A stretch of 64,000 bases of DNA from Anopheles merus (taxonomy: Eukaryota > Arthropoda > Insecta > Diptera > Culicidae): positions 1,676,834 through 1,740,833 of the forward strand of contig NC_054081.1 of NCBI RefSeq assembly GCF_017562075.2. Direction: 5' to 3'. Every line of letters begins with the position of its first letter. Positions within the stretch are counted from its first letter, which is position 1. Of this stretch, positions 47,079 through 59,646 are shown one piece after another. The notes beneath the pieces were generated by a model. That model was not told the origin of the DNA. It worked only from the letters and a program-made list of their open reading frames with translations, and searched no databases. The translations under genes were made by a program, and so were the position numbers.

Positions 47079-50000
47079 GTGCGTTGGCGTTTCTACATGT
47101 GTGTGCGTGTGTGTGTAGTAGTAGTAGGCATTGTGATATAATGGAAATGTATTTAGCTTAAAATCGTTGCATTTTGTAAAGGAAAGGGATAGGAAAGGCT
47201 AAAAACACCTAGTTACAAAGGCAACAGACGCGCAGTTGAGGTTAGAAAACTAAAACAAAGACGCAATAGGAAATGGCGTCGCAAAACGGTAGGCTTGTAG
47301 GCTGTCATGCAGCATATTAGAAAGAGGCTATAGGAAGGGGTGAGGGAATAAGGTCAGCCCAAAGCCTCGTCATGGCCTCATTGTGGCCTGGCTGCCTGAC
47401 GCTCGAAATGTAGGAAACAATTGACTTCTGTCGCCATGATGGAAAGAGCAAAAAACGGCCCAGAAAACGAGTCGGGCGACTGGGCATGGGAAGCAATGGC
47501 TTTACAGATGTTGGTAGGAAAGAGATATCGAAATAGAGTGAGAACAAGTGAGAAAGAGATAGGCTATGCGATGATGAATCCGTTGTCTTGATCAAACCGC
47601 TGTTGTTGTTTTAATCGTCTATCGCGCTACCAACCGCATGTTGCTTATCGTTAAGGTTGGGGATAACTAAAAATAACCTTTTCAGAAAAATAGACACAGA
47701 CCAACGCTGTTTGGCTTCCGCGACTCCAACCGCGAGGTCGAGCTAGGATCGTAACGTCTAGAAGGATGGAGGTTTTTCTCCAACGGTTTTCGTGTTGCGC
47801 TGTCACGTTCGCTGCTCCCCCTTTATAAGCACCGCTTACGGTACAATCCGTTTTTCCATTCGTCGGGGTCGAACATTCAGCAGATGCTTCGCGTATGACG
47901 CGTCGCTGGAGAACAAAAAAAATGAAAAGACAAATGACCATGAAGCTGCGACGCAACACGTCACAAAATGGTTGCTACGCCGTTTGCGAGAACAGTCGAC
48001 GGGCGTCTAATGGCGACGACCGATACCTGTTGGTTCGTACGGCGCCATTGTGACCGCGTCGTGTGTGCAGCGCTATTCTTCTACCGTATTGCGTCATTGC
48101 ACAGCTTGCTTTTGGGTACGGGTACACTCACTCCTATTCGCCTACTAAGGAAAAGACACGATACGACGTGCACTGCTGATGATCAAATGCCTCCCCCCCC
48201 CCTCTCACCTCCTGATGTGCTCATTATGGTGGAGAAATGAGGGAAACAAAGAGGGGGGAAAGGGAAATATTAGTTGGTCGCTCACCAACGCCTTCAAGCG
48301 ATGAGCTGTTCCAATTTCAAATTTCAATGTCTGAGATGACATCTGAGGGAGTGATCGTGCAATAGCAAGGTCCCAATTATAATCTGGAGTAGAGAAATAC
48401 ATGGCATAAGAAAACCAGGAATGCAGGCTACTTCAACCAGGGAACCTATTACCATTCAGGCAATGTAATGCCCCTAAGCCTCGAAGCAATGGGGGTGTTT
48501 TGCAATTGTTCAAACAAAATTATCTGTTGTGTGTGGTAAACACTCCACGAAAGACCTCCCACCACCAACTGCATAGGTATTGGAACGGCCAATAACCTCG
48601 TCTCCCTTTCCCGAAGCTATTGGAAACCTTACCGTTCGCTCCCACCAGGGTGCCAACTTACTGATCCACAATGTCTGCCATCTTGCCGAGTGGCTTGCCT
48701 TGCCACGCCGTTGGGGCTGCTTCCGTGGTGCTGGTGGTGACGGTCCTCTACCCCAGAGTTGGAGCGATCGTGGCGCATAAAGTGAAAGTGGGCGGTTTTA
48801 TTTTTAGAGCTCATGCGTTCCAGACTGCGGAATAGCACACTGCTTTGAAAAGAGGCAAAAAGAAAATGAAGAGGAAAAAACTCTGCAAGGGAGCAACGAG
48901 TTTTCCATCGATTTCCAGAGTCACGACCGGCGTCACGTTTGCTCTGCGCTTAGACGTATGTCGCATTGGTTTGCTCCGGTTGCTACTTAATTACTTCGCC
49001 ACACCAAAAGCAGTTTTGCTGATGCTTCAGGGTTTCTTTCTTTAGTTGGTTAGGTTTCTCTGCAGCAACAAAAACACTTTCGAAAACATCAAGCTCATAC
49101 CATAACTATATGAAGTATAAATATAAACTCATAAGCATTTAAAATCATATCGGATAGAGCCGGGTAGCCGTTATGGCTTCAATGGAATTATACATGATTT
49201 ATACATATATGCGTGTAATTTCTAGTGATGAGTGTTCAAAGCTCGTATGGGTCATGGGATTTCCATCTTATAATCAAATTTATTTGTTTGCATCGCTACA
49301 AAAAGTTTTTGTTACTCACCAATGATTCGATGACTCATACGTAGTGTTCATCGGAAGTGAGAGATGTCAGATTTCGATCGATTACCCTTATTCTTTCTTT
49401 TCATATTGGGTTTATGAGGATGGTTTATAATCGCTCCTCTGTGTATTGACATTGTATTGAGTTATTGAACTAGCAACCAAAAGAGACACTACCATACTTT
49501 ATACACTTTATTTTTGCCCTCGATTGTAAGCTATGACCTTCTCTACTGACTGTTATCTTTTGTTTGATCCCATTATTACATTATCACATATCTTGATTCG
49601 CTTTTCATATTCCAACTCTGTCTTCTGTATGTTGTATGTCTTAACAATTTCGTTGCATTTTCTCTTCTACTTTCAGCACCGGTCGAGACAGCTACGCATC
49701 TTTCTCCCATCCTAACTCTGCTTTTCCTTGCCAGAATTTTTTATGGAACCTGACTTGCATTACTATAGAGTGTGGCCAATTGATGTACATCCTTCACTAA
49801 AGGGCGAAAGAAGCTTACGGTACTGGAGAGCACTTTTCTATTTGACTGGTGGTTCTGGCGGCGGCGTTTTGCATTCCTGCTTCGAGTAAAAGCAAAGGAG
49901 GCGAACGAAAAAACAGAGAGTGAGAGAGACATACGAGGAAAGCGAATGGCACTGATGGAAAATCTTTCAAGGAAGGCCACATCTTCTACCCAAGCTTCCA

Positions 50001-51938
50001 GGCGGGTATACAATGGGTGTACTTTTGTTTTTTTTTTCTCTCTCTATCATATGGAAAGTATTTTCGTGGCAAAATCGGGCAAATCTTAGCTTTCTTTGAC
50101 AGCTGTACCTCCTCTCGACTGCCCCCATCCGTCTTTCGACCATTATGCGAACCGCCGGCACTACCACTGTATACTTAAGGGTCAGCAGCTGCGCTTTCAC
50201 GGCAACGGGCAACCCCTTTTGTGCACCCAGATCTGACGAATATTTAGCCCACGCGGGGCCCACGTGTGACATTCGTGGCTTTGGGACCAATTTCCACCTT
50301 TCTACACTAAGTATCAAATGTAAATGGGTTTGAGTGTTGGGCCAATCCTCGGTGAGAAGTGAGTTACTTATTTTGTGACAGGAAAAAAAGATGTCGTATT
50401 ACACCTCACCTCGGTGGGGCGGAAAAACAGTGGGGAACAGGCCCGTCATACCGTGTCCCAATGATGGAGAAGCTTCCGGCTAGCCGGCGTGACAGAGCGG
50501 TCTTCCGAAGAAGAAAGGTATCTTTTGTAATCGTACTTAATTTCAACGACATTTTTTGTTTTTCCTCTCAGCAAAACCTGCCATGTGGTGCAGCAATAGA
50601 GCGCGTAAAAAAATACGTAACACTTTTTCCTTCACTTATGTTTCTCACATCTCACCGAGTGATGCCTCATGGCGTTTTAGTAAACGGCCAGAAGAGTAGA
50701 TTTGCGAAACCATTTCGAGTCGTGCTGACTCGCTTAATGCACACCGAGCTGTTTAGCTTCGCCCCCTTTTTTTAGGATGCAGCGTCGTATTGAGATGGGA
50801 TACAATCGTAGAACTATAAGGACGCACAATCACATGTGTAAGAGACAGAGAGAGAGAGAGAGAGAGAGCTCAGCGAGACCTCAAGGGACGTCCGTTCGGC
50901 TAAAAAGCGGTGGCCATCCGCTATGAAGACGATTTGATCCCGACCAAAGACAGCGAGCAGGTGCAACTGTTGGTGTGGTGTAGATTTGCTTATCACCTCC
51001 CTATTCTCAGGTTGCGCTCCTCCATTGCCTGGACTACCACTGCCTTCACACTTCAGAATACGCGCAGTTGCGAAGGATGGGGAACGAATTGGGCTCACAC
51101 TGTACTGGAATTGCTACGTCTGTAGGAAAAGGGATTGCTCCAGCTCATTCCAATCGGTTCATTATGCCATCCAATACCTGGGCCCCTCATCATAAAATTG
51201 TATCTCCTCATCACAGAATTGTGCAACGCGCCGAAGACAACTCCTGGCTCGCGCTTAGGCGTACGTGCGCACGGGAAAGATATGGAAGCTGTTTCAAGTT
51301 TGGATGTTGCTAGCGACCGTTTTCAAAGATGCCTATCGTCTTCGTACCATTGCGTCCAGACGATTGGTCAGTTTCATCCAGCTGCACTACTACCCCAACT
51401 GGGCCACTGGTTGGCAATAAGTGGCTGTGGATTAAAGTATCTGATGGCGGAGAATGGAGTTGGTCTACAACCGCGCGCGTGTGTCTACTGCATTCTTCTA
51501 AGGCGTGTGGTCGCTGCGTGACGGCGGGTTTGGAGACGTCAGCGATGGTGCAACCTGCCCATCGCTTCGTTGCAGCTTGCTGTCTGGCCAATTTTTCTCT
51601 TCAATCATTTTTTTTTGTCTCCTCGGAAGACGGGCATCAGACATGCAATAGAAGCTACGACGTGTATAGAAAACGTCTTCACGCTGTTCCAGTTGGAAGA
51701 AGCTGGTGGAGACCTGACTCGACGAGCGCCCAGCTTTTGTGTCTACTTCATCCCTCTTGGCAACGTTTAGAATGTTGCTATGTTTCACCGAAGGAGATGT
51801 TTCGCCGATGTGCCATGGCATGTGTGCCATAGAAGTTTGCGCGGTCCATCCAGAGACCTGTGGATGCGTACTTCGGCGCTAGTTCCCCTCACGTTGGCTC
51901 TGACTCTAGCTCGGACCAGCGTATCGCAAGAAGTTTCT
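47079..51938. other. Probable long intron or intergenic, no gene recognised
   Basis: If the first exons above are real, this is intronic. It contains a polypyrimidine-AG sequence at 50571-50578 and other chance-level splice sites, a short C run near 48188 and a GA microsatellite near 50847-50869. No ORF has a recognisable domain. Confidence 0.45.
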
Positions 51939-52395
51939 CTCGAAAGCCCAGGCAAGCGTGAAGAGGAAGCAGAGAGTCGCGAGAAGATGGGCCCATCATC
52001 GGTTAGGGTTTTCGGTTCCGGAGCGGCGGGATGGCGGGTTCCTGTGGTGGTGGTCGCGGCGGCGGCTTCAGGGTTCCGGAGGCGACGGTTTTGCTCGGCA
52101 AGCGCGAAGAGCCCCTGGACACGGACGGTGTGCCAGCAGGTGGCCAGCGAGAAGAGAGCAAAATCCAACGACGGCTTTTATTATAGAAGATGGCAGACTA
52201 CGGCAGAATCTCTTGAAAGGTGACGTCAATTTTTGCGCGACTGCCCTTTTGATGCAAGTGCGCGGTCCAATGTCACCGAATGGTCGGCATTGATTTGAAT
52301 TGGATATTTCTGAACACTATCCTAACGGCCGACAGTATCTATGGCTATGGCGTACAGCGTACGGAGCGCAAAGAAATTGAACATTAGATCCAGCG
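51939..52395. repeat. Dispersed direct repeat, copy 1 (probable transposon fragment)
   Basis: Begins CTCGAAAGCCCAGGCAAGCG and matches the segment at 53828-54320 with many substitutions and small gaps. The - strand frame stays open in both copies across the best-matched part, with gaps in multiples of three. The shared peptide includes ATCWHTVRVQ, FALAEQNRR, GTRHP and IFSRLSAS. The element family was not recognised. Confidence 0.7.
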
Positions 52396-53827
52396 TCGGA
52401 TGGAAGAGATTTAACCAGTGACATAACAAGATTTAAGGAACTAATTGGATAAAGCTTTAATGTAAAGATGGATCATCTACACAGAAGTGCTTTCTGACAC
52501 ATGCGAATGTTTCCTGTTTCGCTTGTGACAACACGACACCAGCGTTTGGTTGATGTGTACCCCAGCACACTAGACGAACACAATTGCAGAGATACAAGCT
52601 AGCTTCAGCTACGGCACACATTATAGCAACCATATTTCCAAGCGTTGCAAAATGTTGCACCATCTTCAAACGCTTCCCTGATGATGTTGATGATCCTAGT
52701 TTGTTGCGCTGTTACGACACCGAAGATGTACTGCGATGCACACAATGCCCCTGACATTCGACTGGAATGTATTCTCTACCCCTGATATGACATCACACAT
52801 ATAGACGACCAAGTTGGTTACCTGCACAATCGTGTCTGCAGTACATGCGAGTGCTCCAGACCTGTAGGACGAATTCTGCAGATGCGGCCTATAGATTGGG
52901 GCAGCTCTGATGCCACACGACGTTACGTTTTCTAAACTCTCCGAGGCTTTCATTTCTGCTCATCGAAGTTCAAAACCTTATCAGCATATGCTTCTCACAA
53001 GTTTCGTGCAAACATACACCTTGAAGATCGGAAACTCTCAGCAAGAGCATATCAGTTACCAGCTGCTGGAAACACGCAAGAGTACTGAAGAAAGGCTAAT
53101 AATACGCTTAGGCGTTCAGAATGAGTTCCACATTCCTCTGAGATTCACGAACGGGAGGGAGATCTTCTACAACAACTTCAGAACACAGTTTCACGCGCGC
53201 TTAGGTGTTTCTGCATCTGCGTGAGCGGATACTTGATCATACATTTATAGGACAGGCGATATCGTTCACCAAGAAGTTCGAAACATTGTGCTGCCAAATA
53301 TCATCCAGCAATCAAGAATCAATTGGATACAAGGTTGACGTCGGCTTCTCAACCTGACTAGTGACCGTCCGCTGCTATGCAGATGGTGCAGTTTTGTTTT
53401 GTGGCAAGGCGCTTCAAGTTCAATCAACCCGTGTGCTCAACAAGTAGTTGCCCTAGCTCGATCGTTTCGTGCTAGACAACAGGACCGTGTGTGTGCGTAT
53501 GCGTGTGGGTTAGTTTCTTCCTTGGAAGATCTCGCAAGTGATCGGATGTTCCCGCCCAAGGGCTCACAGAATGGAGATCGGATCATAACGAGTTGAAAGC
53601 TGCTGGTGCGCTTGCCACACTTTGTCGTCCTCGTTGGAAGGAGAAGTCACATTAGCATCTTTGATGTCCATGTGGTACCCTTCAACCCACCACGGCCGCA
53701 CACAGATGATGCTTTGTTCCCGAGTTTGCACGGTCGATTGCGCAGAGCCTTGCGATGCACTTCGGTCTTGTTTCCATGTGCATCTGGATGCTGTTGATAT
53801 GGAGGCGGAAGAAAGGCAGTATTTGTT
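52396..53827. other. Spacer between the two direct repeats
   Basis: About 1.4 kb with no recognisable domain on either strand. It may be the interior of a decayed element whose ends are the flanking repeats, or unrelated sequence. Confidence 0.4.
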
Positions 53828-54320
53828 CTCGAAAGCCCAGGCAAGCGTGAAGTGGATGCAGAAAGTCGCGAGAAGATGGGCTCATCGGTTAGGGTTTTCG
53901 GTTCCAGAGCGACGGGATGGCGGGTTCCTGTGGTGGTGACGGCGGCGGCGGCGGCGGTGGCGGCGGAGGCTCCAGGGTTCCAGCGGCGACGGTTTTGCTC
54001 GGCAAGCGCGAAGAACCTCTGGACACGGACGGTGTGCCAGCAGGTGGCAAAGCGAGAAGAGAGCAAAATCCAACGATGGCTTTGATTCCAGAAGGCGCGG
54101 AGTGCGTTTCGAACCTTTTTGACGAGAGTGTTCGAACGCGAATGGTGACGTCATTTTTGTGCGAATGCGTTTTAAGACATAAGCGCGCCACTAGTGTCAC
54201 CGGAATGGGTTTGAAATTATTTGAATGCGGCATTTCTGGGCATTATCTTTGAAATGGTTGACAGTATCATTGCTACGAACTAGAAAGTATAGCGAAAGCG
54301 AAGAAGTTGAACATTACTCC
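53828..54320. repeat. Dispersed direct repeat, copy 2
   Basis: Same sequence family and orientation as 51939-52395, offset 1,889 bp. It contains an expanded GGC-rich stretch near 53938-53970 that is shorter in copy 1. Confidence 0.7.
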
Positions 54321-57300
54321 AATTCATTCTTGAAAGGCGTACCACGGCTTATCACAACTTTGAAATGATTGTTACGACCCATATCGAATATCTTGCGAAC
54401 CTTGTACTGTTGTTTACGTTGCAATAATTTCAACCGAAGCACATTTAGATATGGATAGAGATGTTTCGATTGTCGGCTCTCGTATTATCTTATCGATGTA
54501 TGACAATTCTTACCTGACATAACAAAATCATACATGCGAGAGGAAGATGCGTATTATTATTTTATGTATATCTACTCACACAAAACCAGTGAACACAAGT
54601 GAATCGAAGTATAGTCAGCAAAGTGGTGCCAGTTGTTGCCAATTTTATGCAGATTTGTACACCATAAGATATAGTTGCTATCATGTAGATGCTCCCTAAG
54701 TCTTCAAAGTCTATAAACAAAAACACGATCCTATACTGTAATCTAGACATGGAAACGTGCATGATTGATAGTGCAATGCCTTAGCATATGCATCTCGTTG
54801 CTGCAAATTCTTTGAAGAATCGTGCACTATAACAGAAAACATTGATTGCAAAATGATTACGATGATCAAGTAATTAGTAATCTTTTCCGCGATTAGGTTC
54901 CGCCTCAGGGTGACCTAGAAAAACCATTCTACCTCTAGAAATGCTTTCAAATTTGAAAAGGAATTTATTCCCATGCCAAAAAAAAACAAAAAAAAACTAC
55001 ATTGAAGGTTGCCGAGACGACTAGAAAAATGCTTTGTTGTACTGTGTTAGCAGGCATTGAGTAAAGCAGGTTGGAGGTATAGATCGAATGTTGAAATATC
55101 TATACGAACTCTACCATAACCGCGAGGCAAGATATGTGAACACAAAAATAAGCAATTCTGAAGCTCTCGTAGCAAACTGAAGCAAAAAAGTGAAGTGAAC
55201 ACCACAATGGAATCAAAACACAATCAAACAAACAAGGACAGGACCTGTGGGAATGCGGGCGGGCAAACGAAAAAAAGCGGAATAAGTTTTTTTATTTTAA
55301 GAAAACGTACTTACCAAAGATTCAGTGAAAATAAGGATAAAAGAACGCCATTACGATTCAACTGGTGACAGATGCATTATCTCTGATGTGCGAGAATCAA
55401 ACATTCTGGGAGCTTAAGCTCAAAACGATCGTTTTTTATGTACGAAAACACCCCCTACGGACACATTGTTTATCGACGGCAAAGAATAAATTGCAATCGC
55501 TTTGCAGGATGCCCCGCACCCCTTCTCCCGGGGTCGTGGAGGTTTTGGGCAATGCTGAGCCTAGTTGAGTTGTTGTAAAAAAGAAGGACAGAATCAAGAA
55601 AAAAAAAAGGAAAAGATTATTTAAAAAAGCAGCCGTTTTTGTGTGTTAAACATTTTCTGCTTTAACTTGTTTGTGAAAACTGTTTGATGTTGCCCCGTAT
55701 CCTCCGTTCCTATCCGTCACGGAAAACACCCTCGTGCCCCAACACATCCGGGCCAAGGGGGTGGTGCAAACCAGAACCAATTACTCTACCGGGCGGTGGG
55801 AGGATCTCAACCGAAGGGGCAGAACTGAAACAAACCAATTACCAAAGAAAAAAAAAAGAACTCGAATAAAACTACAAATTCCATTTTCAAACGAAACCGA
55901 TTCTTTTTTGTTGAAGAAATTTTTTGCCCAACACAATTGGACAGTAGTGTGTCGTGTATTTGCCGTGTATTGCGTTTGGTAAAATCTTTTCGTTTGCTTT
56001 CGTTTTTTTGTTTTTCATTTATTCGCAATAAATTGTTCGTTTTTTTAACTCTATACCAAAAAAAGTGCACACGACGCTCTAGCATTGACATTTCGATGTG
56101 TACTATTCACCAACCCACCAACACGCTGGTTGTATTGGCGGCGCCTTTTCCATCATTTTTCTCTCTGGCTCGCGGGCACCGCCCAAGGTATGGCCATTCG
56201 GTCGCTCGAGACGGCTCGATGCGTGTGTATGTGTTGCATGTGCTTGCTAAGCTGTGTGCGCAGGAGAGAGGTGATAGGCAACGATCGTGTAGTCGTCCCA
56301 CTAACTCTTAAAGAAAGAAGAAAAGAGGAAAAGTTTGCTGCCCAAAACTGGCCAAATCACGGTTCCGAAACGCAATGTGTGAGTGCGTGTGCGAACAGAC
56401 CCGGTCCCAAGCGGAACAGGAAGAGAGAGAGAGAAAGAGAGAGGAAACAGGCAAACACTAGTTTTGCACGAAATGCTCGAAAAGTTAACCGCCCGCAGTT
56501 TTGATGCAAGGGTGTGTCCTGTGATTGCTGCACGAACGAAGCGCAGGTAACGTGTCCCATTAGTGGGCGCACAGAACCCACCAAAAAGACCGCACCGAAT
56601 GGTGAACTTACACTCTGTTACTAATTTTGTTTCGATTTTAGTATCTGGCGTTTACTTATAATGCGTAGTGTGTGCGCACGTTTGCCCACGTTTGGTCAAT
56701 TAGTGTTGATTATTGTGAAGATCACACGTTTGCGGACAAAAAAACAGCGAACAGCACAGATGCTATACACCGTAAGGGAGTTCGTTACATGCGTGTGAAA
56801 AGTAGTCCGAGCGAAGCGCGATTTCGAATTCGCAAACAACTTAAAGACGTACGAAGAAATGAAGGAAAAAAACTACGGTGTAGAAGGAACAGAAATTAGA
56901 CCAAACGCGCGCACGAATGCGTAAGCAGGAAGGAGTTGCGCGGAGTGAGACTGTAAGCGGAAGATACAGGATGTAAGATGAAGGATGAAGATTACTCCAC
57001 TAGATGTGTCGATGATAGATACTATTGAGAAGGAATAGCTGTTTATGTGCAGCTATTGCACGTTATATTTTCGAGCGCTCCGTAGTCTGTTTACTAGAAG
57101 CGTCGGCTTCTACAAGGCCAGATGGGATAGATTCCCTCTCGAACTGTGGCCGGGGAGAACTTTTAACTTCTTTATCCACCTGCGTGGAACTTTTGACAAG
57201 TGTAGGAGGGTCTTATCTAGAAAGGTCCGGATGTAATTGTGTGCTTCCAAAAAGAAAAAAAGAAGAAGCCTTTGAATAATGATAACAAAAAACCACACAA

Positions 57301-57723
57301 AGGTCACATGCTCCACCGCGCATGATATATGGGTCACGTGAACCACCAACTGCGTCTCCTTCTCTCTTCATAGCCACTCCCACACCAATTGTCAAATACC
57401 CCGTGCCAACGTCTGGCCCCCTCCCTCCCCCCCTCTTACTAAGTGGGTCCTAGGAAAGAGTGTGCATGTGTGTGCTCCTCGAAACACTCACTCGCGTTCG
57501 CGCGCGCATACATTCACTTTCTTTTCGATTTTCCTGCCCCGTATCATGAGAATCTTCGCGATCCGTGTGGCAATGTGCGTGTGTTTGTGTGTGTGCGTGT
57601 GCTGCCGTGTGTGTCGAGGCGCTGGAGAGACCATCACCACCATCCTTGCGCGGGTATGCCGTCATACGGCGGCCGCCAGTACCTTCAAACACATCGTTTC
57701 TGTACTTTGCTCTTCCTTTTTTT

Positions 57724-57759
<36 letters not shown>

Positions 57760-57790
57760 CTCTCTTTCTCTCTCTATCCAAACGTTGCAG
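54321..57790. other. No gene recognised; probable intron or intergenic
   Basis: AT-rich to about 56 kb, then mixed. A-rich runs, a GAGA run near 56423-56443 and, at the right end, a CT run at 57729-57755 that forms a strong polypyrimidine tract before CAG at 57788-57790. Confidence 0.45.
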
Positions 57791-57930
57791 CTTGTGTCTG
57801 GCCCGGATGGTTCCGGCAGCAACAGCAACAGCAGCAGCACAACTGCCAGCTTCCCACGCCGCCACCCCAACAACCGAGTGTGCGCCAAGTTTGTGGAGTT
57901 GTGTGTGTGTGTGTGCAAGTGTGCGCGTGA
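57791..57930 (+). other. Weak candidate exon after a strong 3' splice site
   Basis: The acceptor context (a long CT tract, then AACGTTGCAG) is excellent. All three frames are open for some distance. The phase matching the MHGK first exons reads ACVWPGWFRQQQQQQQHNCQ and stops at about 57930. The phase-0 frame reads LVSGPDGSGSNSNSSSTTAS. No homology is recognised and no good donor follows, so it could be a terminal exon or nothing. Confidence 0.2.
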
Positions 57931-59573
57931 TCCTTCAAGCAAATATCAATATCTACATGTATATCATAAATTAGCAAACATCAACTACTACAAATACTCC
58001 TGCAAATCATCATGCCGTCATGGTCAGTGACACACCTGCTCGGGGAGGGGCTGGGAATGCGCTGGAGAAGCTGGTGGCTTTCGGTTGGGAGTGGCCCAAC
58101 TCGGGGCGGAAGACGTCGTCGGGTAGCTCCGTCCTATCCTGGTGTGGTGGTGGTGGTGTGTGACCGAGTGGTTGTGAGCGATCCAAACTCTCCCGTCGCT
58201 TCGCCGTGGTAGTGTCCAGACGGTCCCGTGTGTGTGTGTACGTGCCTTCTGCACCCCCGCCATGCGTCCCATAGCGCCGACTCGCACGCGTTACGCCGCG
58301 CCCTCGAATCTCCGGTAACGAGAAGCGTCCGCCGCTGGCGCTCCCGTCCCTTTTCGATGGGGGTGTGCTAGTGTGCGGGCGCGTACATTTAGCTTACATA
58401 GACTAAGTTTCTTATTCTTCCTTTTCGCGGCTAGATCCGTGTCTGTCGCCTGCGGGCGAGAGACGGGGCGCTTCCAAAAGTGGCTGTGTGGTGCTGGCGC
58501 GGCCGGCCCATGTCCGCGGCGATCCCTCCGGCGGTGCTGTCCTGCGCCTCAGGGGTGCTCTGGCCTGCCGGCCTGGCCTGTAAGTGCGCCTGTGGCTATG
58601 TGCGTGTGAGTGTGTCCATGTGTGCGTGCCCCTTAGTGTTGTGAGTGTGCGTGTGCGCGTGTTCCACGATCGCCACATTCGACCGACGCCAGCCGGTCTG
58701 CAGTGCCGGAGCATAGTGTCCCCCCCCCCTGGCGGGAAACACCGCCGCGAGACCGCCCGGCCGTGGGTCTCCGGGCAGGCCGGGTAATCTCGCCCAGTCG
58801 CGGCGCCCCTTTCCGCAATGGATCTAACAACCTTCCAGTGTGCAGTTATATAGCGTATAAATGTTACGACCCCCACAGCCACAGAGAACAGTACGAAACG
58901 AAACCACAATTTGCACGCGCTCGCCGAACGCCCGCTCCAAAACGGCGATCAACCGAGATCACGAGTCGACGTAGCTGCGCGTTCACGAGAGCGGACACTT
59001 TGGAGCGGGCCAGGGGGGCGCCCTAACACCTACGATAGATATATATAAATTAAAAAAAAACAAACGCCCCAACCCAGCGCGCGTTCTCTCAGCGACTCAG
59101 AAGCGAGCGATTAAACGGTTAAACGGTTTCTTTTTTTCTTTTCGCTCACTTTTCTACGACCGGTCCGTGCCGCTGCTGCATTCGGGCGCGGCCGCTGCGA
59201 GCTGGCTCGGGCGGCAGCAAATGGTAGAGTGTTTGCGCGTGCGGGTACGTGTGTGTCGGTGTGTTTTTGTGCGCGTGCGCAACACGCGAGCCGTTACGAT
59301 CCTGGTCACGGCACCAGTTAAAACCCCAAACAAATCAGGTGTGACTTAACGGACGGGTGTTATTGCACTACCACGGTCAGGCATGGGGCACGACTGAGCG
59401 CCGACGAGAATTTGGTCGGTGGTCGATGATTATGCTGACCTCTTACTTTAAACGTTATGTGTATGGTCCTTGGCCAAGAAGGTTTTTAATTTTTCCTGGA
59501 CTATTTCTCCGTTTTCCACGAGGATTTTTCTCCTTTTCTAATCATTTATTCGTTTTTTTTGCTTTATTACAAC

Positions 59574-59646
59574 ACGTTACGTTACGTTACATAACGTTAC
59601 GTAACAATGCGTTACATAGCGTTACTATGCGTTACATTGCGTTATG
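59574..59646. repeat. GTTAC tandem repeat
   Basis: Imperfect tandem copies of GTTAC and its reverse complement GTAAC, with variants ATGC/GTTAC in the second half. A short low-copy minisatellite. Confidence 0.85.
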
